64,000 nucleotides of DNA from Ophioderma brevispina (GCA_023653785.1 JAMKCH010058073.1:1-64000); one strand, 5' to 3'; positions 33,760 to 46,391 are shown, numbered from the stretch's first letter. Numbers and translations are program-made. The notes: generated by a model not told the origin, from the letters alone.

Positions 33760-34614
33760 AGCTCTCTATACTAGAGGATCCAATGAACAAGTGTAGGGCA
33801 CTTGTAACATTAAGTCCTACTTGCCAAATTCAAAAATGGAAGCCAATCAACCAATTTAAAATATGCCCTAGAACAGCAAATACGGCGATAGAAAATAAAC
33901 ATGAAGTACTAGATTTGTTGTTAGATACAATAAATGTATCTATGATACTTTTAAAGTTTAACAGACGTCAATCAATATGGCACCAAAAACGTGAATATCT
34001 TCAAAAAAACACTGACACAAATTTCTAAATATACCTCAAGTATAAAATTGTGTGTCAAGAAACAATTAGAACATGTACAATGATCATAACCAAGTGATAC
34101 CAGATAAATCCCGATGAATAAAAAGTGCCAAATTATAAATTGTGAATAGCTGTGAACAAAATGTAATTTACCGTATGGTATTTTGTGAAAACTTGCAACA
34201 AGTGGTTTATTTCGATTTTGGTGCATTTAAAACAAATGAAATGTATGTGTTACATTGGGAAGGATCAAAAGGTACATTCTAAAGTCGTTGGCACATTGAT
34301 TTCGAGTTTTTGAGGCTTAATACTTAATAAATTTGTGTCAAGTATTTTTTAAGATTGATGTTCCGTTTTTGGCTGCCATATTGATACGCCATGTTACAAT
34401 TTTAAAGATCAGAATTATTATTGTGTTTAATAACATAACAATAAGTAGTTAAGTATATTTTATCGCCAGGTATTTGCTTGTTGTAATAGGGCATATTTAA
34501 ATTATTGGATTGGTCCATTTGAATTTGAAGTATGACTTTATGTTACAAGTGCCATACTTGTTCATTGGATCATAGAGTATATGATCTCGAACGCCATAGT
34601 TGTAATAGGGTTTA
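33760..34614. repeat. Foldback with about 270-bp arms
   Basis: Left arm from 33765 (GATCCAATGAACAAGTGTAG, then GGCACTTGTAACATTAAGTC) to about 34050; right arm from about 34330 to 34600 is its complement with scattered differences. Also shared are the AATATGCCCTA and CAATATGGCA.CCAAAAAC blocks. In copy 2 most of the right arm is missing. Confidence 0.75.
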
Positions 34615-34619
34615 TTTTA

Positions 34620-37600
34620 TATTTATTATTAGTAGCTTCTTCTTTTGCCTGGGGGAAACCCTTCAGTGCTAACACGGTTTTTCAGGGGTGCCCAGGGGTC
34701 AACCATAATACATCCAAAACATACAGTACCAAATATAACACACACATAAAGTAAAAAACAATATCATATTAAACGATGCTTATACAAAAAATTCAAAACA
34801 GCCCAGCTGAGGATTTGGCACATCAAGCATTTAAAAATTAAAATCTGATATTAATAATTTAGTAACAACTAAATTAAGTAAAACCTTAAAAAAACAAAAA
34901 CCGCCAAAACACACTCTCCACACATTCTCAAACCACACACTCTTTCACACTCAACTCAAGCATCACCCACCCCTACACACCCCAACCACCCACCCACCAC
35001 CCACCACCCACCCACTCACTCACTCAATCACGCACTCACTCACTCACTCACACTCCACTCACTCAACTAACTCACAAGCTCAATCACTCACTCGCTCGCT
35101 CGCTCGCTCGCCGCCCGCCGCCCGCCCTCCCGCCGCCAATCACGACTCATGCACTCACCAATCACTCACTCACTCACTCATCACTCATTTCACACACTCA
35201 CTCTCTCCTCACACACAACACTAACACACATCCACTTCACTCACTCACACACTCTTCATCTCTGTCACCAACACCAAACTGGAACACTACATTCACACGA
35301 AATACACAAACACCCTCACACAACACCCCCCCCCCCACTTTATGGAGCTAAGGAGGGAAAATTGCACGTATATAATAATGGCACACAAGGCTATTTGAGA
35401 CACAAAAAATGAAGCTTTAACATTTGGTTGGTTGGAAGAGGATTTTGGCTGATAATGGACGTGATTGAAGAGGACACATCCCCTCTTGAAGTAAATTACG
35501 CTTATCAGAATCATTTTGCATCAGGGAGGAACAAGGTTACCCTGAGTACTTGCCCTAGTCACAATGAGTAGGGGTTTCATAAAACAAGATTAAACATATT
35601 TACCAGGTTTGATGGAGACTGTGGTACAGACTTTTATGACATGACATTAAGATGTAAAGAACGACGATCATGCAGGTCAGCCACCCACGTTTATTAAGCA
35701 GAATATCCGTGGGGTACCTCCGGGGAAGGCCAAGAATGATTTTTACCGCTGCCCAATTTTGAGTTTTGTCAGAGCCTGTCAGATTAGTCTTGCATGCAAT
35801 CCCCCATACTACATTACATAATCAAAGTGAGGGACAATAAGTGATTTAAAAAGTAAGATAGGGTAATAGTGAGGAAGGACATACGAATGCGCGCTCTGAG
35901 CAGCCCAAAGTTTATAATTTTGGAAACCAATTTTGTCAATATTAGTGTCGGTAAAGAGAAAGGGTCAAGGCCATATGCCAGGTATTTAAAACTGTTGACA
36001 TTTTCATGGATTCATTTTAAATCGTAACTTTCAAGGGACCCATTAAGATGTGGCTAGTTTGCGTTTGGTGAAAACAGCATTGTTTTTAGGCTTTTTTTTA
36101 ACATTCAAAGGAAGAAAGTTTTATCTGTAGCAATTGGAAACATGATTTAGCTCAAGATTACAGTATTCATTAATCCCCTCAACTGTTTTAACTCTAACAA
36201 CTTGCTGTGTCATCAGCATACAAATACCCCTTAGATTCAGACTCATAAGCTGGGTTGAAAAAGATCCATTAATATAGTTGTAAAAAAGTGGGGCAAGTAT
36301 GACCCCTGTGGTACTCCAAAGTTACAGGATCTTGGTTTGAGTGATGATCACCTTTTTGTTATTGGAAGCGATTCATTTTAAATATGACGGACGAAAAACC
36401 ATTAAAGTTCAGGCCATGCATTACAATATAGCCCTCAAGCTGTTACTGAGAACATCATGATGACCGTGTCAAAGGCCTTTTAGGTCTAAAAAAAACTGCA
36501 CCTGTTAAAAAAACCCGGCTCATATTATCAAAGCAGATAATAGGAAACATCAATAAGACACGTTTGAGTGGAAATATGCTTGGCCTGAAACATGATGGTT
36601 GCACAAAAGGTTATTTGGAATCAATGAAGCTGTACAATTGACGTGTGCACTCATTTTCAAAAATTTTCAGCATGCTGAAAACAGGAGATAGGTCTATAAT
36701 GGCTGGTATCCAGGGGTCCACGTCCTTGAAGAAAGGTGATGAAACTCGGACTTACTTCCATGCAGAGGGGAACAAACACCAGGTGCCAAGACTAAGTTCA
36801 TATTACGCCAGAAGGACTTTTGGCAAGATAAACTGATGAACCCACCTTGAGAAGCTTAGGACTGATATTGTCAAGTCCGTGGCTTTACCTCCATCAAGGT
36901 TTTTAGAAGTGTAGCACACATCCTCTGCGGTTAATCATGGCGAAATTTGAAACGTCTGGCTCCCAGTATTGCACCCCTGGAGGATCATTTTCAAGGACGG
37001 GGTCCGCATGGAGAGCTCAGCAAGATGTTACCTATGTTAGAGAAACATTCGTAAACTCACATGACATTATTCAGCATTTTACAACAACATTATTGACTTT
37101 CAAAAAACTTATGGTTTATTGTGACAAGCAGGGATAACAGTTTTAATGGTTTCCATAGTTTTGAGAATATGTACCCGCTGCCCTATTGAGGACCTCAAAA
37201 TATTCCCTCTTTAGCCTGGTAGCTAAATGGTTGACCTTATTTCTTGTGCTTCTGAAGATGCCCAGTCCTTCTAGACCTTACTTTATGAGCCCTGGATTTT
37301 AGGCACTGAAGTTATTTCTGAGATAGATATACTCATCATCAAACCAGGGTGGTGGTTTGTGAGGGATCTTAATTTGATTTAAAGGGGCATGGCTTCCACC
37401 AAACAGGGCTAAAAATGCCTTCAAAGATACTCCAAGCCAAGTCAGGATCATCTGAAACTAAATTGTACCCCAGGGAATTTGTTTTAAATCATTTAAAAAG
37501 GCGTGAATCAAAAACGAAAAACGGTATGAACGTGCTTAATCTTGAGAGGTTCGTCTTTGACGATTCCCTAGAGATTTTTCTAATGGCGTAAACAGATATG

Positions 37601-38700
37601 ATCACTAAATGGAAATGTGTATGACACCATGGTGGTATACAAATGCGGGACGGTTAGTCCACACGTGGTCGATGCATGTTTAGAAATTGAGTAATGCGAG
37701 TGCACTAGTAATTAATGGAGTCATTGATAGGTATACAGATGGATTGGAGCCTCTTCCATTCCCATTCATTTGGTTTTAACATGTCACAGTTAAAGTCACC
37801 TAAACAGATAATTTCCGCAGGTGTATGATATCCGAACTTAAGTCACTGATTCACCGATAAACCATATCCAAGTTCTCAAAGATCAGTGCAAACTTTAGGC
37901 CCATACACAATTCCAAAGCGACCGGGCGGGAGTGTTAGGCAGGGTATATTTTAGCAACCAGCGTTTCCAATTTACGCGGAGCAGGTGGAAAGAATACCAA
38001 ATTAGTCTCGAGCCTGCTATGGATTAAAAAGCCACACCGCCATAGCCATCCGCACGGTCATTACGGTATACAATGGATAGTTGGGAATTTGCGCTCAGAG
38101 GCATCCTCCATGCATGTAACATTGTTTCTGTGGATGCCAATAATGTCAGGATCACTTTCAGTGATCAGAACATTTATTCATCTAATTATAAAACAAAGAC
38201 TGACTATTTAAATTGAGAGAGATTTGAGTCCTTTCATGTTTTTAGAATTTGTGGCAATGGAAAAGAGTCATGATCTCCAGGTTGGACTTCGGTGGATCTT
38301 CACTGAAGAGTTAAAGTAAACGTGGTAATCATATGATAAGCAGCTGAGGTACAGTCCAGTTGGACCATTATGTTAGTTAGATAGGGAAAGTTCTCCCACA
38401 TGTGAGTGCATGGCAGGGTTTGTTACAAGCAACACATTGTACAAAACGGATGGTCTTAGATACCGGACGATCACATGATGCACAAGGATTAGAAGAAAAC
38501 TGGTCCCATGGGTTCCCCGGGACGTCGATGCTATAGTGTTCACATGTTAGGTCTGTACGGATGATATGAACTAGACGAGTTGCATAGTACAAAATCGGTT
38601 GCTTTAGAAAACCCCTAGTCTTTGCTACAGTGAAATTCTGTCTTGGTCGTATCCAAAACCATAATTATATGTCAGGGACAGTGTCAATAGACATGGTGCG
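34620..38700 (-). mobile_element. Non-LTR retrotransposon (CR1-like), copy 1, decayed
   Basis: On the minus strand the order is: short leader with a damaged 2A-like site (38501-38530; DVPGNPW, frame-shifted by two bases), a PHD-like finger (NPCASCDRPVSK, then C..C, 38380-38500), AP endonuclease (DIIGI at about 38140, DRADGYGGVAF then FLIHSRLETNL near 38000, GDFNCDM at 37780-37800), and reverse transcriptase (KAFDTV at 36462-36481, GVPQGS at 36301-36317, LYADDTA at 36203-36223). The thumb follows (LIVPHFDY near 35830) and a 3' region ends in GGGCACCCCTGAAAAA..GGGTTTCCCCCAGG and an AATAAATA tail near 34620. Many frame shifts and stops make it inactive. The catalytic YADD pair itself is kept. 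Confidence 0.85.
34905..35330. repeat. (CACT)n-type microsatellite and C-rich tract
   Basis: Long impure run of CACTCACTCA units with CCACCCACC, CGCTCGCTCG and CCGCCCGCC patches. It lies inside the 3' region of the LINE and inside the stretch missing from copy 2. Confidence 0.9.
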
Positions 38701-39514
38701 ATAACTTAGTTGGTACTGTAACTCTAGAAAGGTGAGACAGTTTGTTCCTATGATTCAAATTAATGGCACAAATACAATTGCTGATCCAACATATGTGATG
38801 TACAAATTACGAGGGGTAACTTGGTTGGTGGCAACATATTAATGCCCGGTTCAGGAGCCCGCATCCTATGGAAATACGAATGACATTGTTTAACACAGGG
38901 ATGACAGTTTTTCCGTGGCGTGGGGTGTATCAAAGTAGCGTAGTTGGAAGTAATGTATCCTTAGGTTTTAAATTGGGCAGATGTGGATGCCATGGGAACA
39001 AAATTCAACAGTCTTGTTTCACACGAATATTGATGACAACTTTCAAGTAAATTAAAAGCAAATAATGGGACGATAGCAGAGTTCATGGAATGTGCAGGTA
39101 ACGGAATATACATACAGCAACTAGGACGATGTTAGACGACACCATGCAAAACGACCAAAAGGTAGAAACTTAGGAAAAACATTTAGCCGAAATCTTACGA
39201 CGAAAAGAAGAGAACACAATCCTGCCACGTTATAAAGCGCCACCACTATAATTATCATTGTGAATTGTCATTGAAATATATATTATCCTAATGGCGCTGC
39301 CATCTGGATTTCTCAAAAAGCCCAAGGATGCCAGGTGGCACCCGGCAGATTTCTATTATACACCACCCTAATCTATAATTTTCAGCAAAAATGCATATTA
39401 TCAACTGTATCGGTCACATGAAGGTCTACCTGACTACTGTTGGAAAAAGAGACCCTTTTACGCGTTTTTCTTGTTCAGGCATCAGACCACCTTTGAATAC
39501 GAGTGCCCCCCCGG

Positions 39515-40772
39515 ATTCAACTTGTGTGAATTCCAGAAAGAAGAAAGTGTTTTAGAATCATCCGCAAGCATTTCATTGTTGCCTATACGTGTATTGATAC
39601 TAAACACTGTTCGCGTACTTGTAGTCAGCATGCAGATCCATAGCGTCTACAAAGTGTGCGTACCCCTGGAAAGCATCCATTTTTTCCCCCGGGCATAACT
39701 TCTCTAAAATTATAAGAAAAAAAGTTTTCTAGCGTTGGTTCTTGGCGTCCTAGTATGTGGCAGTATTTTCTTTGAAATTGACTTAGATGGCATCCTTCCC
39801 CCCCCCCCCACCGAATATCAGGGAACAATGATGTACCTATAACCTGGAGCTGACAGACATTTGAAACACATTCTCAAGTACAAAAGGTTTGATTGTTAAA
39901 ATTGTTGACAAACTTAGAGGGGGGGGGGGGGAACCCTAAACCGCAATCTTAAGTGTGGCAAATGGTTGCTTAAGGAGAGGGGGTCAAGACAAAGAGACAG
40001 TGGTCAATTTTTAAAATTAATCCAATCAAAAAAGGATACCACAGCTAGTGTCTAACCCTAAGATTAGAAAAAGGTAGGGAGTTTTTAATAGCTACAATCT
40101 AAAGTTTCCGAGGTTAGGCTTAAAACAGCCAAAAATAAAAAAGGTTTAATTTCAGTTTGCACAGGGTCAATTTTTAAAGTTGCTCCGATTGGATCTTTTA
40201 AAAAAATGTGCAAAGTATAACATTAAAATAAAGAATCTATATATCATGAAAAAATAAATCATCTAAATATGGTGATAACATCTGAAAACTTTGTCAAACT
40301 GCATGGGTAATAAACAATGACTATGCACTTCGGGAATAAAAGAGAAAAAAGAGAAGTTACTTTGTCTTGCATCAGTGTGGATTTACTGTGAAAAAAAACA
40401 GTGCCTTATTTGCTGATGAAGTCAATGGAATCATGTGGACAATTCGGTGGGCACTGCTTTTAAGGAAAATTCAATTCATTATCTAGAAAAATGCAATGCC
40501 TAGAATTGAGGAACCACACCTAAGAAATGATTTGGTAATTGTGATTAAAAATATTTCGGAAGAGTTATGGTCTTCCCAGGGGTGCGCCATTTGGGCTATG
40601 CCGAGCATATTTTTCTCTTTAGCCCTAGGCTTAGTGGGGGAGAAAAGTGTTGCAAGAAGTTTAAGAACTCAAAGACATTTTCATGATCATGCACAACAAA
40701 AAATGTGGGAAAGCCAGGTTTGTTACGTGTTGTAAAAACAGGATTTTGGGCGATCACATGACCTTAGTGAAG
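39515..40772. other. Unassigned stretch of the duplication unit
   Basis: C and G runs near 39800 and 39917. No gene signal; the frame at 40496-40735 is not conserved as an open frame in copy 2. Confidence 0.4.
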
Positions 40773-40773
40773 T

Positions 40774-40807
<34 letters not shown>

Positions 40808-40995
40808 CTACTACTACTATACTAATACTTCTACTACTAATAATACTACTACTGCTACTACTCGACGACACATACCTAGACTTACTACTACGCTATACAC
40901 TTCTACGACTACTACTTCTACTACGACTACTCACTACTACTACTACGACGACGACTACTATACACTAATACTAACTATACTAATACGATACTACT
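40773..40995. repeat. (TAC)n microsatellite, copy 1
   Basis: Runs of TACTACTACTAC with interruptions. The counterpart is at 52193-52420. Confidence 0.95.
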
Positions 40996-41004
40996 AATAA
41001 TGTA

Positions 41005-41095
41005 ACTCTGAAACTCGAAATTGTGACGTCGTCACAACTCGAAAATCCGACTCGAAACTCGAAACTCCTGAGATCGAAATAACTCGAAACTCGAA
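41005..41095. repeat. ACTCGAA minisatellite, copy 1
   Basis: Repeats of ACTCGAAACTCGAA with small spacers, directly after the TAC repeat. The counterpart is at 52425-52515. Confidence 0.9.
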
Positions 41096-42724
41096 GAAAA
41101 GTAACACACGCTAATAAAGCCTAATAATATAATAATATATCACCCTATTACTATCACACTTCTACTACTTAGTACTACTACTACTAATATAATGAATAAT
41201 AAACCACTGCCACAAAATTAAACACACTTTTTTTCGGGTGACTTAGATAAGAGTTGTTATGTGGTCGCTGATTCAAAATGGCACCAGTTTCCCCTATCTG
41301 TTTTTAAACAGAGGTGAAAAACTCAGGGAATACTATAATATACACAATATGTGTTCACTTGAGAAAGGGCGGGAGGATCAAGAAATGAGTTATAGTTTGT
41401 TTTGTTTAAAAATATTGCACATGGGAATTGATGTGTTGCAAGGACAATTCAGATAAGGCATTCCCCCATAGAATTTCCATAACGAACCCCCTCTATGAAC
41501 TGGATTTTGGTATAAATGGATAGCCATGGGTCTCCTATATCCCAGGTGGATACCAACAAATTAAGTACCAAATTTCCAGCAACTTGTTCTATAACGTCAA
41601 ATGCACGGCGCTCTCCCAAATTTGGTGAATTTCAGTTTGTGTGCAAAAAGTATAGAAAATTCGAATTTTCGCCTATAAAAATCACACAATGTTTACGATC
41701 AATTGTGTACTATATTTTTGGCTGAAATAATAGGAAAAACACACGGTAAACTATAAATAAAGTTTTAACCAATAGCATTTGAACTTTACTGATAAGAGGT
41801 AATTTTATGGGTGCTGTTGTGCCTACATAGTGTGCACAGTAAAGTATGGGGTGTTCCACCACCAAGCCTCAATCTTTGATGGCCTTCCCTATCTCCAGGT
41901 AAGGGGGTGGGTCCAATTGTGTTGCGACAAGGTGCTAAAAGATGTAAAAACGATTACCAAAATCATTTTGTGACACAATCAAGCTTTTTTGTAATAACTC
42001 GGCAGGGGGGGGCGGTTGCAACCAAACAATCTGTTCCATAAACATGCTAAGGCAAGTTTCTTCCAAATAAGACTTAATTTGGTGTGCCTTTATTAGTTAT
42101 TATTATAGCAATATTTATGCATTAACCTTATGCCATTTTGACTTTGAAATTGGGTTCATGTGATAGTAACTTTCTGGACCTGGGTTAAACACATCAACAT
42201 TGCGATAGAGTGAGACTTTTGGAGTGTTAACAAAAACAATTACAATTTTTGAAATCAGATACCTAAAATCAACTCTCAATCGAAAGTCACCGAATCCGTG
42301 TATGCGTATAATAATAATAACAAATAATAATAAGGTTGGTAGGGCATGCAAAGATCCATTATTGATCTACGACCGGCGTTATTTTTCGCATAAACGTAGT
42401 GCAATAAGCTCGGTCCACATTCCCAATATGGCGGGATTCGGCCACACGCACTCTGTTATGAGAGAGAGAAAACAAAAAAATACAATTAAAAACAACAATA
42501 TATATCTCCCTCGGAACACTTGCGGGTCAGTATTTTGAAAAATACTTGAACATGACCAGACAACATTTTGAAAATTACTTAAAAAAAAAAATACCTCAAA
42601 ATGACTATGGACGACCTCTGGACCTCACGTTTGTTCGTCAATTGAAACCCACCCATGTCGTGGTTTGGTAGGTCAATGAAACAGTTCCGAGGCTTTTTGT
42701 GTTAAAATGGTTTTTTGTGTATTT
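41096..42724. other. Unassigned stretch of the duplication unit
   Basis: No gene recognised. The TAC-type repeat resumes briefly near 41160-41190. Near the end (42725-42768) is half a tRNA-Thr-like sequence (CGGCGCTCTAACCAACTGAG on the plus strand), ending at the copy 1/copy 2 junction. Confidence 0.4.
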
Positions 42725-42956
42725 ATTTACTAGTACCGGCGCTCTAACCAACTGAGTCTTGTCATACTACCACCGGATGGGGAGATCTGATTTAGCGAAT
42801 TATATCAGAGAGTACTTATTTCAATGCATTGGACAGCTAGTTCCTGGAGGATGGTATATGTTGCCTCGGCCAGGTGAAAAATATGGTCCTTTCCCGTGCC
42901 CCTTTCAGATAAAATGTAACCCAAAATACGGTTATTCGTACCAAGCTCGAATAATT

Positions 42957-43384
42957 TTTTTTTATTTATTTTGTGATTTTTTTCTTATTTAGCCTGGTAG
43001 ATCATTCATTTTCAACACTGCTTTCCATGATGCCCAGGGATCCAGAAATTGGACAGCCAGGGGTTTTTTCCCCCTACTCTTATCGACAACTGGCTGCGAT
43101 TACATATACAGGCGTGATTCTCCATGTAAATATGGTGACCGACGGCTTAATAACGTCCCCTCCGAAGGACGGGTGTCATTCTCAAGGTTCGTTTGCCCAA
43201 GTCCCCGTGAACCACGGGGAGAGCGGGAATTTCCAGTTTTAAAAAAAAATCAATAGTTCTTACAATCAAATCCAGATCTGGTACCCAATAAAATCCCATC
43301 AATTGACCCCGTCGGGGATTGAACCGGTAACCTTCTGCACCACAGAAGGCGAATACCCTAACCATTGCCCACGCTCGCCCTAAC
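42957..43384 (-). mobile_element. tRNA-derived SINE, present only in copy 2
   Basis: Read on the minus strand, the head has an A-box (TGGGCAATGGTTAGGG, 43356-43371) and a B-box (GGTTCAATCCC, 43315-43325) around a perfect stem CCTTCTG/CAGAAGG. The body follows (GGAGGGGACG..AAGCCGTCGGTC near 43140-43175) and an A-rich tail lies near 42957-42975. Copy 1 has no such sequence at the matching place (about 30245), where GAATA joins directly to AAAATGGAATCATCC. A clear target duplication is not visible. Confidence 0.75.
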
Positions 43385-43744
43385 AATGGAATCATCCAGG
43401 ACATTAAGAAGGGGGGGGGGGCAATGATGTTAAAACCTGAGTTAAAATAGAAGTGCGTCTTTTCCAGAGTTCAATTGCCATGAAGATTATCAAATTGCTG
43501 CCATGATTATAAATTGTTAAAATGTGCACGGTAGGCTGCGAAAAATTGGAATTTGGGTGTTCAAATTCTTTAAAAGGGATACTTTATGCAAACTTGTGAT
43601 AAATTTGGATAGCAGAAAGAAGGAGAATGGGGGTCATTGCGTATGTGACTTTTAAAAACGGGTGGGGTCATTTGTAATAGCCTGGGTAATACTTAATAGG
43701 TAGGACAGCAGCCTAAAAAGGCGTCAGCAATTCTATATGTCACC

Positions 43745-44045
43745 AAAGTCAGCATCTCACAGACCTTGACCACGCAGCTCTCACAGGGGATGTGCTGCAC
43801 AAGACTACTAATAAATCATCATGTGAAGAACGTTGCAGATAAAAGTCAGCCCTACATCTAATGCCAAAGAGACGAATGTAAGACATGACCGTCAATTAGA
43901 AGAGAATCATCAACCTATCTGCAGTAACCACTCGGTACCCAACTCAAACGTTAACCTCAGTACCTCGGTCCTTTTTTTCGGGACAGCAAGAAGGACAGAC
44001 TCAAAAGTAAAGGGCAGCCTGACCGCCAATAGCATCGTCCCATAC
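43745..44045 (+). mobile_element. RTE-like reverse transcriptase remnant, copy 2
   Basis: Matches 30627-30910, with the same missing catalytic pair (GACCACGCAGCTCTCACAGG) and more indels. The KVKGSLTAN-type frame is also present. The shared loss shows the defect predates the duplication. Confidence 0.7.
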
Positions 44046-45454
44046 TCCAAGATTTTACCGGAATGGTCAACTTGGATATTTGAAGAAAGCTACTCTTTTT
44101 CCTCCTTTCCTGTGAGAATTCTTAAAGCTAAAGGATATTTGTTTTTGGAAATTATTTATGGGAGCGAAAATGTACCCCATGTTGGTCGCCGATATTATTT
44201 TACACATATTAGGGCTAAATAAATCATGTTTTTAGCTCTCACCATGAAAACGGTTGAAATATTAGGGCAAAACTCTACAGATGGGAATTAGGGGTGAAGA
44301 CCATTGCTATCAAGATGAAAACTTTCTTTAACTTAAATCGGGTCGTTCTCTTTTAATATATTGTAGAATAAAAAATACTGTAAGGAAAAAACGGCACATA
44401 GTTTTTATGCAATTAGCATGTCTTGGCCATGCTCCCTTTCGCTCCTACCTTTTTTGTTGTTCGCGGGGGGTATGTAAACAATTACAGCAAGAAAATCTTC
44501 TTGAGCAAGTTTGTCCCGGTCATACCGGAGATTGAGTGGACTACAATTTGTTTGTCAGATTAATGGCAAAAAATGTTAATTCACACTAGCTCATCTTCGA
44601 AATATTGACCTTATGGGCATGGCGCTGTGACATCCCATAGACCCGTAGGAACCGCCATAGTTAAACCCTATACTAAGTAAATTCCTTAAACTATTTCATA
44701 TATCTTTCAGTTTTAATACACATTACAAAGGAACAATTTGGTACCTTTTCTGGAAAGATTCGGAGCACTCCGAGCATTTACCCCACTATGACCTTGTTGA
44801 ATAACAGTTTTTATTTGACCATGACACAAACGTTGGTTACATTGAACGGCAATTAAAAAAACCTTTAGAATTTGAGACCCCGTAACAATACAACTTTAAC
44901 CCCTTATTCTCAGATAGCCAGCTAGGTAATCCTTTGGGGACTTTCGATATGTTGCTCCTTAACGCATCAAGAAAAAGTCTCCTGAAAAATCACTTGTACC
45001 TATTTATTTTCCTCCGGGTGTTTTTCTATATATCTTCGACTATCATGTTGTATAATAGTGTTTTAAATAAAATCATGTAAAAATTTATTTTCTGTGCTTA
45101 CACATCCGCTAACACTTGTCCCATCACAATCTCCTGCATTGGAAACAACTGATATTCATTCAATTTTTCCTCTTTCATTTTTACACTTCCGCCGCGAATA
45201 ATTATTATGTTACTCATAATAAAAGAAAAGGGTACTGTGAAACGCCCTGGAAGTCATTCTTGACTATGGTCACATGGGACTAGAGTTTTGGTAAAAAGAA
45301 ATCCAAAGGCAAGTGGGTTTTCAGAGGGAAAGCCACTTGGACCCCTTATGCAAACCATTGGGGGTGCAAAAGTCCTCATGCGCTTAAGTGTTACATCACA
45401 ACTAAGACACTTTCCACAAGGTCCTCCATCAGAATTCAACTGTTTAAGTACTTA

Positions 45455-45556
45455 CTCCTACCTTGATTTTCGAAACAATGGGTTTTAGCTCCGTCTGGAC
45501 ATGCAGTACACGGGGGACCACCCTGAAAAGGTCAGAGCTCCCTCCGACATTTCACT
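45455..45556 (-). pseudogene. Possible Cys-rich exon, copy 2, frame-shifted
   Basis: Same piece as 32310-32406. The CTACPDGAK coding stretch is kept but there are small deletions and insertions, including TGAAATG for TGGAAATG at the start. The acceptor is still TTTTAAACAG; the donor is altered (AGGTAGGAGTAAGTAC). Confidence 0.45.
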
Positions 45557-46391
45557 GTTTAAAAAACATTACCGAGCCATGGACAGATGAGTAAAACAAA
45601 CTTGCTTGATTAAGCTTAATGCTTATAAAATTAGAAGAACGAACCGCATTTATTACAGTATCCTTGATCGATACCATTATCCGATGAACTAATCAAATAG
45701 ACCTTCTAATATACATAACTCTTTGGCACTAAAAAATCAATGCACGTTTAGCATTTAAGTACGCGTATTGTATATGGCATTTCAAACTCTAGACTCGCCA
45801 AAGTTGCTGGACACCCCTTGCAGTTTCACGCATTGAAGGGGCTAAGAATAATTTGCGTAGTATGTGTGCGTTCGGATCATCACTGCATTATACAATGTTA
45901 CAACACGAAAAAATTAACCACCCCACGGCTTTCCTGCATTCCAAAAGCGCATCCAAATTGGAACCGCCGATACTGGTTTTATTGTATCGGGATTGATTGG
46001 AGTGTTTCCCTTTTTTAACTTTTGTTTTAAACATAGCTTTGCCATAAACTCAACCACTGGCCTTACAAAACGGATAGCGGGCTGCCGCACAGTTGAATGG
46101 TCACCGAGTGTAACAACAGGATTGCTTTCTACTTAGCAATCTGGCGGGAAACAATGCATAACCTGTGCACATAATTCCACACAGATGTTCGATTGTTATA
46201 CCCAATTCCTTTAATAACTTTGACCAGGTGTAGCATTGTTTCCCCCTATTGTTCAAGTAAAAGCAACTTCCTGTTGTTGACACTCGGCGACTCAGCCCCG
46301 CTCTCCATGTGTAGAGGTCAGTGCACCATAACCAAACCTTAAATGACACGATTTGTGATTTTAAGCACTGTTGCGCATTCGATGCCGTCAC

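Larger units (their letters stand above)
33551..39440. mobile_element. Element E with about 190-bp inverted ends, copy 1
   Basis: The left end (33551-33745) and right end (39240-39440) are inverted repeats. Both contain ATCTGCCGGGTGCCACCTGG, then a CATCCTT..GC block, and both start GTAGTC. The element sits inside MITE-A. Within it are a foldback (33760-34614) and a minus-strand non-LTR retrotransposon (about 34620-39200), which are probably later insertions into E. No transposase is seen, so E is non-autonomous or its gene was lost. Confidence 0.65.
33201..39514. mobile_element. MITE-A split by a 5.9-kb insertion, copy 1
   Basis: The left part (33201-33550, starting CCCGGAGAGGGTGCGGCAGG) and right part (39440-39514, ending at CACCTTTGAATACGAGTGCC then CCCCCGG) together match the uninterrupted MITE-A at 26639-27085. 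The split point is after CGCGTACAT..CGTAG at the left and before TGTTGGAAAAAGAGACCC at the right. Everything between is a later insertion. Confidence 0.75.
30048..42768. repeat. Large tandem duplication, copy 1
   Basis: This 12.7-kb unit is repeated head-to-tail as 42769-54262. Both begin with CGG.ATGGGGAGATCT and GCCTCGGCCAGGTGAAAAAT and keep the same order to the TAC repeats and beyond. Homology is obvious throughout, with many single-base indels. Copy 1 holds 1.6 kb that copy 2 lacks (34375-35975). Boundaries are approximate. Confidence 0.85.

Noticed and set aside
33551..39440. LTR retrotransposon with LTR-like ends
   Set aside because: The ends are inverted rather than direct repeats, and the internal coding signals are AP endonuclease and non-LTR RT, with no protease or integrase.
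40773..40995. CRISPR-like array or coding repeat
   Set aside because: It is a plain TAC microsatellite with no spacer structure, in a eukaryotic genome.
43147..43404. 85-aa minus-strand frame as a gene
   Set aside because: It overlaps the tRNA-derived SINE and is absent from duplication copy 1.
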